Positions 34,731-44,873 of a stretch of DNA of 64,000 nucleotides are shown here, one piece after another. The stretch lies in NCBI GenBank assembly GCA_040222875.1, contig JAVKCG010000009.1, forward strand, positions 1 to 64,000. Direction: 5' to 3'. The position numbers and the translations under genes were made by a program. The notes under the pieces were generated by a model. It was given only the letters and a program-made list of their open reading frames with translations, had not been told where the DNA came from and made no database searches. Each line of letters opens with the position of its first letter. The stretch's first letter is position 1. Source of the DNA: JAJCYL01 sp040222875. GTDB lineage: Bacteria; Bacteroidota; Bacteroidia; Cytophagales; Cyclobacteriaceae.

Positions 34731-37124
34731 TCACTCATATTTTAATGATAGAACCGGGTTTCTCATCGCCGCCCTTATTACCTGAATGAATACAACTGCG
34801 AAAAGCACTATGAAGAGCAATAAGATTGGGATTACCACAAAATGGTAATGAAATTCAGTGCGGTACGGGAATTCATTAAGCCAACTATTGCCTAAAATCA
34901 CTGCAGAGGGAACGACGATTATCACAGCAATGAGGTAAAGTTGGATGAAACCCTTACTGAGAATGGCGATGATATTAAATAGGGACGCTCCCAATACTTT
35001 TCTGATCCCAATTTCTTTTGTCATTTGCAAGGCTAATAAAGCGCTCAAAACCAATAGCCCAATTGCACCAACCAAAATTGCCAAACCTGAAAATGTACTG
35101 AGCATCGTAATCAGTTTGCGGTCTGCTCTATATTGTTCGTCAAATTTTTCATCGACAAAAAATTCGGAAAACATTTGACCAGGGAACAGTTTCTCATATT
35201 CCTCTTTTATTATCGCAACCTGATCCCAATTTGTTAAATCCATTTTTACTAAAAAGTAATTGTAAAAAAATGGTGGGGTGATGCGCATCACTATTGGTGG
35301 AACCGGGTTTCGGAGTGAATGGTGATGGTAATCTTCTACAATCCCTCGAATTTTCAGCTGCCGGTTAGAACTCCATTTTATTGTTTCATTCAATGCCTCA
35401 GTTGGATCGCTAAAGCCCAGGGCCCTGGCAGCTGTTTCGTTAATGATAATGCCGCTTACCCATGTAGAATCACCTTCTTGAAAATCTGTTCCAGCCAATA
35501 GCTTAACTCCAATTGTTTCAAGGAAATCCTCATCAATGCCAAACATGTAGAACTCCTGTTGACTGATTATTGATTTTGAGTCTACTGATAATTCACCTGT
35601 TCTTGTATAAAGATCTTTTTGCCCACTGCCTGGCAAAGCATTAGATACTGCTATATTTTTTACAAAGGGATATTTGATCAATGCCGTTTTGAACCTTTTT
35701 CTTAAGAGTAAATGAGTGGAGTCTTCAACATCAAGATCTGGGCTGTAAATGGCCATTACGTTAGCTGTGTCAAAACCAAGCGGTTGGTTCTGCATGTAGC
35801 GCAATTGGCTGTATCCAATTACTGTTCCGATAATTAATCCCAGGGTGCATACAAATTGAAAAGCAATGAGGCTTTTCTTAAATGCTTGCGATCCTGACCA
35901 AACGAAGTTACCCGATTGTGATACAACAACCCTTGAGTTTAATAGCCAGCATATAATTGAAGTTGCAGCTGCGCAACATACACATAGAACAAATACTATT
36001 AGTACAAAATCCGGATTACTAAGGCCGATTAGCTCAGTATCAAAAAACTGGTTAACCGCTGGCGATAGAATGCTAGTAATGGTGACACCTAAAAAGAAAG
36101 CTGAAAGAAAAATTAAAAAAGCATCGATTAGATAAAGCGAAAATATATGCGATCTACCACTCCCAAGAATTCGGAATATTTCCAGCCTGTCCCTTCTTTG
36201 GAGTGTTTTAGCAACAGTAAAATTTATGTAATTGACTATTGAAATAATCAATATTGATAAGGCGAATACTAGCACAGTATATAGGGTGGAGAAATCACCT
36301 GCTGTGGTTGGTTCATATAAACGAGGCTTGTCAAGATGAATTGAACCAATCGCTTGAAAGTGAAGTTTGTCTTGTGAAGTTGATGGTAGATGTTTTGAAA
36401 CAATAGTGTTTGCAAGATTAGAGACTATCTCGACATCCTTATCGGAACTTAATAGGGCATAAGTATAAAACTCCCTATAGCGCCATGACATAGGCCAATT
36501 CCACTTGTTTTCTGCAAATGCCAATGGCATCACCACCTCAAATTTTAAATGTGAATTATCTGGTGGATTTGCCAGAACACCAGCAATGACAAACTCCTGA
36601 TCACCCCAGGTATTGAAAGAAACATGTTGCCCCAATACTTCTAGAGTACCAAATAGTTTGGTTGCGAGAGATTGGGTAATGAAAATTGATGTTGGATCAT
36701 TAAAGGCACTTGGTGATCCTGACTTTAACTCAAAACTGAAAATGTTAAGAAACGACTGATCGACCCAAATAGGCTTGCATTCCAGTTTATCGTTGCCAAA
36801 CTCTATAATTGTGCGCCAGTCCGGAATGTAAACTTGAGTAATATCATCTATCTGACTGATGTCATCGGAAAGCGCCTGCTTTGCTGCATTAAAGGTTCTG
36901 GCATTGCTGACTACCAGTTCATTGTTTTGATAGGTATCGGTATTGATTCTAAATATCCGATCGGAGTTCTCATGAAATTGATCGAAGCTGGTTTCAAATG
37001 GGAAATACGTTATGGCTATGGATGCAACAACAAGCCCCAAACCTAAACCTAGAATATTGACGAGGTTAAAGCTTAAATCCCGCTGAATGGTTCGAACAAC
37101 ATAGATGAGTTGATGCAAAAGCAT
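34731..37124 (-). CDS. FtsX/MacB-type ABC transporter permease
   Basis: 797 residues. One helix at about 20-42 is followed by a periplasmic MacB core domain (about 43-270), three helices with an FtsX domain, a second periplasmic region (about 430-660) and a last FtsX domain (about 670-790) containing MTKEIGIRKVLGASLFNII, the diagnostic FtsX segment. Such Bacteroidota permeases of about 800 residues usually work with a separate MacB-type ATPase in antimicrobial resistance or lipoprotein trafficking. No ATPase gene is adjacent, so it must use one from elsewhere. It stands alone. Confidence 0.93.
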   Translation of the reverse strand: MLLHQLIYVVRTIQRDLSFNLVNILGLGLGLVVASIAITYFPFETSFDQFHENSDRIFRINTDTYQNNELVVSNARTFNAAKQALSDDISQIDDITQVYIPDWRTIIEFGNDKLECKPIWVDQSFLNIFSFELKSGSPSAFNDPTSIFITQSLATKLFGTLEVLGQHVSFNTWGDQEFVIAGVLANPPDNSHLKFEVVMPLAFAENKWNWPMSWRYREFYTYALLSSDKDVEIVSNLANTIVSKHLPSTSQDKLHFQAIGSIHLDKPRLYEPTTAGDFSTLYTVLVFALSILIISIVNYINFTVAKTLQRRDRLEIFRILGSGRSHIFSLYLIDAFLIFLSAFFLGVTITSILSPAVNQFFDTELIGLSNPDFVLIVFVLCVCCAAATSIICWLLNSRVVVSQSGNFVWSGSQAFKKSLIAFQFVCTLGLIIGTVIGYSQLRYMQNQPLGFDTANVMAIYSPDLDVEDSTHLLLRKRFKTALIKYPFVKNIAVSNALPGSGQKDLYTRTGELSVDSKSIISQQEFYMFGIDEDFLETIGVKLLAGTDFQEGDSTWVSGIIINETAARALGFSDPTEALNETIKWSSNRQLKIRGIVEDYHHHSLRNPVPPIVMRITPPFFYNYFLVKMDLTNWDQVAIIKEEYEKLFPGQMFSEFFVDEKFDEQYRADRKLITMLSTFSGLAILVGAIGLLVLSALLALQMTKEIGIRKVLGASLFNIIAILSKGFIQLYLIAVIIVVPSAVILGNSWLNEFPYRTEFHYHFVVIPILLLFIVLFAVVFIQVIRAAMRNPVLSLKYE

Positions 37125-37335
37125 TTCAATTTAGGCTCAAATTATATACCGAATTGTAATTGACTGATAGAGAATTACTTACGTCAATGTCTGACATACC
37201 TACTGTTTCATTGTACGACAGCGCCGTTTCAAAATGCTACATTAAATTAAAAGCTTTGAACACTCAGTTAAATTTAATTCATCACTTGGTTCATGAATTT
37301 TAGAGTTAATCCTCAGATTCCCTATATTCATTCCC

Positions 37336-38157
37336 ATGAAGGAATTCGAAAACAAAACAGCATTTATAAGCGGGGCCAGTCGAGGAATTGGCCTTGCAAT
37401 AGGTAAACGTTTGGCACAAGCAGGGGCCAACGTAGTGATTGCAGCGAAAACAGCCGAAGCCCACCCCAAGCTACCCGGCACTATATATACAGCCGCTGAA
37501 GAAATAGAGGCTGCTGGCGGCAAGGCACTACCAGTGGTAGTTGATATTAGGCAGGAAGAATTAGTAGAAGAGGCGGTTCAGAAAGCCGTAGAAACTTTTG
37601 GTGGTATTGACATTTGTATCAACAATGCAAGCGCTATCAGTTTAACTCCAACGCTTAAAACCAACATGAAGCGGTTTGACCTGATGCACCAAATCAACAC
37701 AAGAGGTACTTTTCTGGTTTCAAAAACCTGCATTCCGCATTTAATGAAATCAGAAAACCCACATATCTTAAACTTGTCACCACCACTTAACTTTGAAACC
37801 AAGTGGTTTGCCCCCCATGTGGCATACTCAATCGCAAAGTTTGGTATGAGTTTGTGTGTGTTAGGAATGCATGAGGAGTTGCGGGAACATAAGATTGCGG
37901 TCAATGCACTTTGGCCTAAAACCACTATAGCAACAGCAGCGGTACAAAATTTATTGGGTGGTGAAGAGCTGATAAAGCAATCCAGAAAACCGGAAATAAT
38001 GGGTGATGCTGCCTACTACGTCCTCAAAAGGAACAGCGCTGAAGCTACCGGCAATTATTACGTTGATGAGGAAGTTCTAAAAGAAGAAGGCTTAAAAGAC
38101 TTAGGTCAATATAATGTAGTTCCAGGTAGCAACTTGATGCCTGACTTTTTTGTTTAA
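37336..38157 (+). CDS. Short-chain dehydrogenase/reductase, HSDL2-like
   Basis: 273 residues. The cofactor loop is SGASRGIG (12-19), NNAS at 96-99, and the catalytic Tyr164 and Lys168 in AYSIAKFG. The inserted phrase KLPGTIYTAAEEIEAAGGK and the downstream LWPKTTIATAAVQN are typical of the hydroxysteroid dehydrogenase-like 2 (HSDL2) branch, better known from animals but also found in bacteria. The substrate is unknown, possibly a fatty acyl or steroid-like ketone. It precedes the branching-enzyme gene by 26 bases. Confidence 0.9.
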   Translation: MKEFENKTAFISGASRGIGLAIGKRLAQAGANVVIAAKTAEAHPKLPGTIYTAAEEIEAAGGKALPVVVDIRQEELVEEAVQKAVETFGGIDICINNASAISLTPTLKTNMKRFDLMHQINTRGTFLVSKTCIPHLMKSENPHILNLSPPLNFETKWFAPHVAYSIAKFGMSLCVLGMHEELREHKIAVNALWPKTTIATAAVQNLLGGEELIKQSRKPEIMGDAAYYVLKRNSAEATGNYYVDEEVLKEEGLKDLGQYNVVPGSNLMPDFFV

Positions 38158-38183
38158 AAGCGACGCCAGCCCCAGAGCCAATC

Positions 38184-40226
38184 ATGACTAAAGCAAAAAC
38201 CAAAAGACCCGCTAAGAAAAAGCTTCCGATCCTCGTTCAAAATGATGGTTGGCTGGAGCCATACTCCGAAGAAGTTCAAAGACGCATAGATTCATTTAAA
38301 GCAGAACTTAACAATTATAAGAATGTAGCGGGAGGCCTTAAGAAATTTGCACAGGGACATAAATTTTTGGGTTTTAATTATGACAAAAGCAAGAAGGGCT
38401 GGTGGTACCGTGAATGGGCTCCAAAAGCAACGAAACTTTACCTCACAGGCGATTTTAATGGTTGGGATAGGAATGCGAACCCCCTGAAAAAAAAGGCGGG
38501 TGGAGTATGGGAAATCTTTTTACCTGATTCTAAATACAGATTAAAACTCACACATGATTCCAGCCTAAAAGTGCATGTGGTAGCTGCAAATGGTGCAACT
38601 GATCGCATCCCAGCCTACATTGAAAGAGCGGTGCAGCTTGAAGGCCAGATCGATTTTGTAGGCAAGTTCTGGAACCCAGCCAAGGCTTTTAAATGGACGG
38701 ATAAGGATTATTCCCCAAAGAAATCGTTCGACATGCCGCTCATTTACGAGTGCCATATAGGCATGGCCACTGAAGAGGAGAGCATTGGCACTTATCGTGA
38801 ATTTGCTGATAACATTCTGCCAAGAATTAAGGCATTGGGGTACAACTCAATCCAATCCATGGCCATACAAGAGCATCCGTATTACGGATCGTTTGGATAC
38901 CATGTCAGCAATTTCTTTGCGGTCTCCAGTCGATTCGGCACTCCTGACGACTTTAAATACCTCGTGAATAAAGCCCATGAAATGGGGATAGCAGTGATAA
39001 TGGATTTAGTCCATTCTCATGCAGTTAAAAACATCTCTGAAGGTTTGAATCAATTTGATGGCAGTGATGACCAATATTTTCATGAGGGAGGCAGGGGTTA
39101 CCACAATGCCTGGGACAGCAAACTTTTCAATTATGGCAAGTGGGAAGTGCGTCAATTTCTTCTATCCAATATCCGCTATTGGATTGAAGAATACCATGTC
39201 GATGGTTTTCGGTTTGATGGGGTCACATCCATGCTGTACATGCACCATGGCGATGTATCATTTGACAACTATGACAAATATTTTAAGTCGATGGTTGATT
39301 GGGATACGATCACTTACCTGCAATTGGCAAATGAGCTGGCGCACTCAATAAAGCCATATTTTATCACCATTGCTGAAGATATGAGTGGTATGCCGGGGCT
39401 ATGTCGTCCACAAAAGGAAGGAGGAATCGGTTTTGATTTTCGGTTGGCAATGGGCTTGCCAGATTATTGGATCAAAATTCTAAAAGAAAGGCGGGATGAA
39501 GATTGGAATGTGCATGAACTCTGGGGTACAATGAACAACAGGCGATATGGTGAACGTACCATAGCTTATGCTGAATCACATGATCAGGCAATTGTAGGTG
39601 ATAAAACAATCGCTTTTTGGCTAATGGATAAGGAAATGTACACCCACATGCATAAAGACCACGAGTCAATGGTGGTTGATCGTGGTATGGCATTCCACAA
39701 AATGATCAGGTGTATCACAATGAGCTGCGGTGGCGAAGGGTATCTCAACTTTATAGGCAACGAGTTTGGACATCCGGAGTGGATTGACTTCCCACGGGAA
39801 GGAAATAACTGGAGCTACAAATATGCCAGAAGGCAGTGGTCGCTGGTTGATAACCAGGATTTACGCTATCAATTCCTCAATAATTTTGATCAGGCGATGG
39901 TTCAATTAGCTGCAAAATATGAGCTACTTGACGCACCTTTCGCTGAAGCGTTAAACCACGATCAGGATAACCTCACATTAATTTATGAACGCAAAAACCT
40001 GATCTTCATTTTTAATTTTCACTGGGCCAATAGCATCCCTGACTATAGATTTAGAGTACCTCATGCAGGTACTTATAAAATCATTCTCAATTCTGATGAA
40101 AAACAGTTCTGTGGCTTTGACCGGATTGATGCGTCACTGGAATATCCAACAGTAAAACTATTAGGGGAACACTTTTTGAGTGTCTATTTACCTAATAGGA
40201 TTTGTTTGGTGATGGAAAGGGTTTAA
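38184..40226 (+). CDS. glgB: 1,4-alpha-glucan branching enzyme, eukaryotic (GBE1-like, GH13_8) type
   Basis: 680 residues. Residues about 65-160 are a CBM48 module (REWAPKATKLYLTGDFNGWD). The GH13 barrel has YHVDGFRFDGVTSM with the nucleophile Asp near 343, TIAEDMSGMPG with the acid Glu near 398, and YAESHDQAIVGDKT near 462-475. RFDGVTSM and ESHDQAIVGDKT are those of eukaryotic-type branching enzymes, different from the classical GlgB. It should introduce alpha-1,6 branches into glycogen. No other glycogen genes are nearby; the HSDL2-like gene is upstream. Confidence 0.93.
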   Translation: MTKAKTKRPAKKKLPILVQNDGWLEPYSEEVQRRIDSFKAELNNYKNVAGGLKKFAQGHKFLGFNYDKSKKGWWYREWAPKATKLYLTGDFNGWDRNANPLKKKAGGVWEIFLPDSKYRLKLTHDSSLKVHVVAANGATDRIPAYIERAVQLEGQIDFVGKFWNPAKAFKWTDKDYSPKKSFDMPLIYECHIGMATEEESIGTYREFADNILPRIKALGYNSIQSMAIQEHPYYGSFGYHVSNFFAVSSRFGTPDDFKYLVNKAHEMGIAVIMDLVHSHAVKNISEGLNQFDGSDDQYFHEGGRGYHNAWDSKLFNYGKWEVRQFLLSNIRYWIEEYHVDGFRFDGVTSMLYMHHGDVSFDNYDKYFKSMVDWDTITYLQLANELAHSIKPYFITIAEDMSGMPGLCRPQKEGGIGFDFRLAMGLPDYWIKILKERRDEDWNVHELWGTMNNRRYGERTIAYAESHDQAIVGDKTIAFWLMDKEMYTHMHKDHESMVVDRGMAFHKMIRCITMSCGGEGYLNFIGNEFGHPEWIDFPREGNNWSYKYARRQWSLVDNQDLRYQFLNNFDQAMVQLAAKYELLDAPFAEALNHDQDNLTLIYERKNLIFIFNFHWANSIPDYRFRVPHAGTYKIILNSDEKQFCGFDRIDASLEYPTVKLLGEHFLSVYLPNRICLVMERV

Positions 40227-40252
40227 TAAAATTTGCTATGAACTGAATTAAA

Positions 40253-40771
40253 TTACCCCTTAGCCTCCAGCTTCTGAAGCTTGAGAAACTCCATTTTCAT
40301 CACCTGAATCCCTGTTAGTGATATGAGGCAATAGCCGGTAAAATACCAAAAGCCTTCATGAAGTGTGGCAATTATGGCTGAGTTGGAAGCTGTGGATAAG
40401 TAGGCTATAAAAACTCCAACAACGAATACATCAGCCATAGACCACTTGCCAATGGCCGAAACGAATTTGTGAAGTGATACCCTGAGGTCTGTGTTTTTAG
40501 TAAATAGGGCAAATACCAAAATTATGGCCTTGAAAAAAGGGACGATTACACTGAAAAAGAGTATCAAAAAAGCGACGATAGAATTATTGTTATTGTGCAA
40601 CGTCTCTATCGTTTGTAAAATGCTTTGCGTTTGCTCATACAGGGTCACCTTACCAACAATTGGAAACTCTGCTCCTATTTCAAGAGTTAGCATGGGGAAT
40701 GTAAGGCCAGGAAATAAGAAGCCGATTGAAACCAGGGTCAAAGAAAAACCCAGGATGTTGCGTTTTGACAT
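40253..40771 (-). CDS. PqiA-like paraquat-inducible protein A family membrane protein
   Basis: 172 residues with about four membrane helices. The segment IVAFLILFFSVIVPFFKAIIL and WSMADVFVVGVFIAYLS are the PqiA family signature. Classical PqiA proteins are about 400 residues with two such domains; this is a single-domain version. In Proteobacteria PqiA works with the MCE protein PqiB in lipid transport, but no MCE gene is here. It converges on glgB with a 26-base gap. Confidence 0.85.
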   Translation of the reverse strand: MSKRNILGFSLTLVSIGFLFPGLTFPMLTLEIGAEFPIVGKVTLYEQTQSILQTIETLHNNNNSIVAFLILFFSVIVPFFKAIILVFALFTKNTDLRVSLHKFVSAIGKWSMADVFVVGVFIAYLSTASNSAIIATLHEGFWYFTGYCLISLTGIQVMKMEFLKLQKLEAKG

Positions 40772-40938
40772 GTCCTAATTTTGAGTGCCCTAAAAATAGG
40801 GAAATGGGTATGAACAAAAAAAGCGGTGGAATTTGACAATAATATTTAGTGGGGTCCAGACTCTTCACTCATCGAAGAATAATCATCGACAGCATTATTA
40901 AAACTTCAATAAGTACACAATAAATCTACTTTTGGGTT

Positions 40939-43728
40939 ATGAAAAAGCTAATTCCGATTTTGCTCAGCATATTATTAAATCACCATATCAGAGCTCAAAA
41001 TGGCGACTATCTGCTGACCCACTATGATCCAGCTGTGGTTGGAGTGGATAATGTTAATTATGACATGATCGTGGACAAAAACGGGATGCTTTCAATAGCT
41101 AATCGTTCCGGGGTTTTACAATTTGATGGTAAGAGCTGGCAATTTATAGCTACCCCAATGGCAGCATTGTCTATTACAGTTAGCAATGATGGCAGTTTAT
41201 ATGTTGGCGGGGTTAATGATTATGGATACATAGGACTCGGCAATTCTGGGTTCGAGTTTTTTTCGCTCAATGCGAATGACCAACAAGGCTTATTCTTTCA
41301 GGCTTTTAGGCATGACGATGTAGCCTTTTTCTTGAGCCAACAAACCATTATAGCCTATTCCGAGGATGGCAGTGTTGTTTTGAGTGCCGAGGCTCCGGAT
41401 AACAATCATTTTTTGACAGTTTTTGAACTGAGGGGTCAGCTCTTTGTACAATCTGATTTGGCTTTGTATATAATAGATAATGGTGAACTGATACAAAGTG
41501 ATTTACGGCTACCTGATAATAGTGAAATAGAGTTCATTACTCAAAATGAAGAATCTAAACAGTACTTAATTGGGTCGACATTAAACAATATTTATCTAGC
41601 CGATGGCGAACAGATGCAACCCGTGGAGGGCATCAATAAATATCTCCGTGAAAACGATACCTATGTTTTCCAGGCGGTTTGGATTACAGCTGATTTATTG
41701 GCCTTAAGTACAATTGATGCTGGCTGCCTTATTTTCAATGCTGCTACAGGAGCGCTTGTGAGTGCTGTTGATCAGGGCAGTGGTTTGCCAGATAATGAGA
41801 TAATGGCAATTGCATCTGATAATGAGGAGGGTTTGTGGGTGGCTCATGAATTTGGATTGACAAGGGTTGTACCAAAAATTCCCGTCAGAAGTTTTTCCAA
41901 TTACACGGGTATCGAGGGAAACCCCCTGGCAATCAGTATGTGGGATGACAAAATCTATGTGTCAACCAACGATGGAGTTTACTTTCTTGATAAAGAGGAA
42001 GTATTTCAAAATACAGTCTATTATACAGTAGTCCAGAATAAGAAATCAAAGCCATCGCCCAAATTTTCTGTCAAAGAAGAGGAGCAGCCTACGGAAGATA
42101 AAAAAAGAAAGAAGAAGGGATTTCTAAAAGGATTGTTCTCCGGTTCAAATGATGACAAAGAAGAAAAGGAAGTAACTGGGGATGAAGATGAAGAAAAAAA
42201 GAAAAAGGGTTTTTTCGGCAGGTTGGCGGAAAAAATAACTCAGCCTTTTTCGGGAGAAGTTAAAACAATTAAGGGCAAGTCAGATGAAGTGAAATACAAG
42301 CGAAATGTCAAACGCGAATTGATATCCACGAATTTTGTCTACCAAAAAGTTGATGGCATTGGATCGAAAATCAAACAATTTACTCAGTATAAGGGGCACC
42401 TACTGGCATCTGGTAATTCGGGCCTTTACGAAATTGATGGTGAAACATCCCATTTGGTTATAGATGAACACATTCGATTTGTAAACGCCACAAGCAACGG
42501 CACATTGATTATTGGAACCTATAATAATTCAGTCAAGGAATTTGAGCTTGATGATGATCTTTGGATTGAAGTTGCGGAGCTGCCTGTTTACAACCAAATA
42601 ATTGTTGGAGCTTTTTCCGATGCCGTTGGTAGGAATTGGCTTATCAGCAATGATCAAATACATCAAATTGATCTGGAAAGCTTCGACCAGCCGATTGTTG
42701 AATCGTACCAAATCCCTAATCAATTTATTGATCATCCAAGAACAGTATCGATTAATGACAGAATTTACCTAATCAATAATCTGGGGTATTTTTTCATTGA
42801 TGAGTCCGCTGGAATGGTGAAGGCTGACTCGACTCTTTTAAACCGCTTGGGGCAGCCCATTAAGCATCTGCAACAATCAAATGGTCTGGTATGGATTTTT
42901 GATGGCAGCAATTGGCATCGCATTTCGGCCGATGGCGCAATTACCGAAATGAGGTTGGCAGACCTGTTCCCAAATATGTCATTCATAGATGAAATAGCAG
43001 GTAACCTATGGGTCGTTGATGATTTCAACGATGTCTACAAGCTCAATCTTGAAGAGGAGACCAACATAAAGCATGCTAATAAGATGTTTGTTCGAGAGAT
43101 AATGAGCAAAAATGGGCCGGTCAGCAAATCGGGAAACCTGACTTTTAATTTCGACAATAACTCCATTCGTTTTGAGCTTTCAAGACCAGACTATTTGGGT
43201 ATTGCTCAGGTAGAATATCAATATCAGTTGGTTGGGTTGATGACAGATTGGTCAGAATGGTCATCTAACAACATCGTTGATTTCAACTATTTGCCACCAA
43301 ATGAATATTCTTTAGTCGCCAGATCAAAGGATGCCTTTGGGGAAATTCAGGTGAGTGAAGAATTCCAGTTTACAATCCAACCGCCCTATTGGCAGCGACC
43401 ATGGTTTTATGCGGTTCAAATTTTGGTATTTGCCAGTATGATTTATGGATCTGTAAGATTAAATAAAGCCACAGCAAGAAACTATGCTTTACTAACTGAA
43501 GGCCTGACGCTTTTCACCATAATTCTTACCATTGAATTTTTACAAACTATCGCTGGCTCATCGTTGGGTATTGAAACATCACCTGTAATCGATTTTGCAA
43601 TCGACGCAAGTATTGCCGTGATGATCTTTCCTTTTGAATTAGTATTGAAAAAAGTGATAAAGTCTGGAGGTGATAAAACCGCTTTGAAAAAACTACTAAA
43701 GCCAAAGGAGATTATTAAGGTAGATTAA
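40939..43728 (+). CDS. Propeller plus Y_Y_Y protein with charged insert, membrane-anchored
   Basis: 929 residues with a signal peptide (MKKLIPILLSILLNHHIRAQ). Residues about 30-700 are a two-component-regulator-type beta-propeller (DGKSWQFIATPM, NDGSLYVGGVNDYGYIG and similar blades). Residues about 735-815 are the Y_Y_Y sandwich domain with VEYQYQLVGLMTDWSEWSSN. Three helices close the protein (about 830-910). There is no histidine kinase or HTH, unlike hybrid regulators. A highly charged insert, about 365-455, interrupts the propeller. It may be a sensor that hands over its signal to another protein; function unknown. Confidence 0.85.
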   Translation: MKKLIPILLSILLNHHIRAQNGDYLLTHYDPAVVGVDNVNYDMIVDKNGMLSIANRSGVLQFDGKSWQFIATPMAALSITVSNDGSLYVGGVNDYGYIGLGNSGFEFFSLNANDQQGLFFQAFRHDDVAFFLSQQTIIAYSEDGSVVLSAEAPDNNHFLTVFELRGQLFVQSDLALYIIDNGELIQSDLRLPDNSEIEFITQNEESKQYLIGSTLNNIYLADGEQMQPVEGINKYLRENDTYVFQAVWITADLLALSTIDAGCLIFNAATGALVSAVDQGSGLPDNEIMAIASDNEEGLWVAHEFGLTRVVPKIPVRSFSNYTGIEGNPLAISMWDDKIYVSTNDGVYFLDKEEVFQNTVYYTVVQNKKSKPSPKFSVKEEEQPTEDKKRKKKGFLKGLFSGSNDDKEEKEVTGDEDEEKKKKGFFGRLAEKITQPFSGEVKTIKGKSDEVKYKRNVKRELISTNFVYQKVDGIGSKIKQFTQYKGHLLASGNSGLYEIDGETSHLVIDEHIRFVNATSNGTLIIGTYNNSVKEFELDDDLWIEVAELPVYNQIIVGAFSDAVGRNWLISNDQIHQIDLESFDQPIVESYQIPNQFIDHPRTVSINDRIYLINNLGYFFIDESAGMVKADSTLLNRLGQPIKHLQQSNGLVWIFDGSNWHRISADGAITEMRLADLFPNMSFIDEIAGNLWVVDDFNDVYKLNLEEETNIKHANKMFVREIMSKNGPVSKSGNLTFNFDNNSIRFELSRPDYLGIAQVEYQYQLVGLMTDWSEWSSNNIVDFNYLPPNEYSLVARSKDAFGEIQVSEEFQFTIQPPYWQRPWFYAVQILVFASMIYGSVRLNKATARNYALLTEGLTLFTIILTIEFLQTIAGSSLGIETSPVIDFAIDASIAVMIFPFELVLKKVIKSGGDKTALKKLLKPKEIIKVD

Positions 43729-43795
43729 ATCTACTTACCAATATTGCAACCTTCATAAATTAGGCATGTCTTTCCCATGCTTTTAAAATCTGATT

Positions 43796-44353
43796 TTGAG
43801 CAACGAAGTCGTTAACCTACATCAGGATATTATTGACAGGTGCATTGGAGGCAGCAGAGATGCTCAATATGAGCTATACAAGCTGTATTCAAAGGCAATG
43901 TACAATACTTGTGTGCGGATGCTAAACGATGCCGATGATGCTGATGACGTTTTGCAAGAAGCTTTTATCAGTGCGTTCAGGAACCTAAAAAGTTATCGGG
44001 GTGATGCGTCTTTTGGGGCCTGGTTAAAACGGATCGTTGTTAATAAATGCATCACATTTATTAAAAAAAACCATGGGTTAATGGTGCCCTTGGATGAACG
44101 TGGAGCTGAGATGATTGAAGAGGAACAGATTGATTATAGCGAGGTGACAATGAGTATCAATAAGATAAAAGAGGGCGTAAAGCAATTACCCGATGGCTTT
44201 AGATCTGTGCTCACCATGTACCTTTTTGAAGGTCTGGATCATAAGGAAATAGCCGAGGTATTGGGCATTACCGAGTCCACATCTAAATCACAGTATTTAA
44301 GGGCTAAGTTAAGATTAAGAACACTATTAGAAGACCAGATAAATTATGGATAA
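43796..44353 (+). CDS. ECF-type RNA polymerase sigma factor
   Basis: 185 residues from a TTG start (43796); no in-frame ATG lies nearby. Region 2 includes YSKAMYNTCVRMLNDADDAD and DVLQEAFISAFRNL, region 4 LPDGFRSVLTMYLFEGLDHK with EIAEVLGITESTSKSQYLRA. It directs polymerase to a small regulon and is probably controlled by the membrane protein encoded next, whose start overlaps its end by eight bases. The operon also encodes a DUF4097 protein, an arrangement often seen in this phylum. Confidence 0.94.
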   Translation: MSNEVVNLHQDIIDRCIGGSRDAQYELYKLYSKAMYNTCVRMLNDADDADDVLQEAFISAFRNLKSYRGDASFGAWLKRIVVNKCITFIKKNHGLMVPLDERGAEMIEEEQIDYSEVTMSINKIKEGVKQLPDGFRSVLTMYLFEGLDHKEIAEVLGITESTSKSQYLRAKLRLRTLLEDQINYG

Positions 44354-44873
44354 GCTGGAAAAATATATTGAGGATAATCATAAGGATTTCGATATTGAAA
44401 ATCCATCTGATAAAGTTTGGAAAAACATAAGCCATGAATTGAACGAGAACGACACTACGCCAACTAGCTTTGGATGGATATGGAAGGCTGCAGCAGTTTT
44501 ACTTTTCATTTCAACATTTTACCTGCTTACTGACAAATACTTTTTTAACCAGAAACAGCTAGCCACAGCAGACCCTGAGATGCAGGAATTCTTAGAAGCC
44601 GAAGAGTTTTTTACCAGACAGATCAACGAAAAGAAATCGTTGCTTGCAAGCTACAAGTCAGAAGAGGTGACGACTGAGTTTCTTAGTGATTTGGCAAACC
44701 TTGATTCCATGTACTTGTCGCTTAAAAAAGAAATGAAAGCCACCGGCACAAATGACCGAGTATTAGATGCCCTCATTCAGAACCTGCAGATCAAAATGGA
44801 AATTTTAAATCAACAGTTAATGATTTTGGAAAGATTAAAAACGCAGAAAAATGAAAATGACCTTCAGATATAG
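44346..44873 (+). CDS. Putative anti-sigma factor (single-pass membrane protein)
   Basis: 175 residues. The N-terminal MDKLEKYIEDNHKDFDIENP and SDKVWKNISHEL are of the type seen in Bacteroidota anti-sigma cytoplasmic domains. One membrane helix follows at about 47-65 (WKAAAVLLFISTFYLLTD), then a coiled-coil periplasmic part. It overlaps the sigma gene by eight bases and the DUF4097 gene by 23 bases. The anti-sigma role is inferred from context; no zinc-finger motif is visible. Confidence 0.8.
   Translation: MDKLEKYIEDNHKDFDIENPSDKVWKNISHELNENDTTPTSFGWIWKAAAVLLFISTFYLLTDKYFFNQKQLATADPEMQEFLEAEEFFTRQINEKKSLLASYKSEEVTTEFLSDLANLDSMYLSLKKEMKATGTNDRVLDALIQNLQIKMEILNQQLMILERLKTQKNENDLQI

Noticed and set aside
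40927..40934. TACTTTTG box four bases before the propeller/Y_Y_Y gene
   Set aside because: It matches TAnnTTTG but is so close that transcription would start at the ATG, and no -33 box lies upstream.
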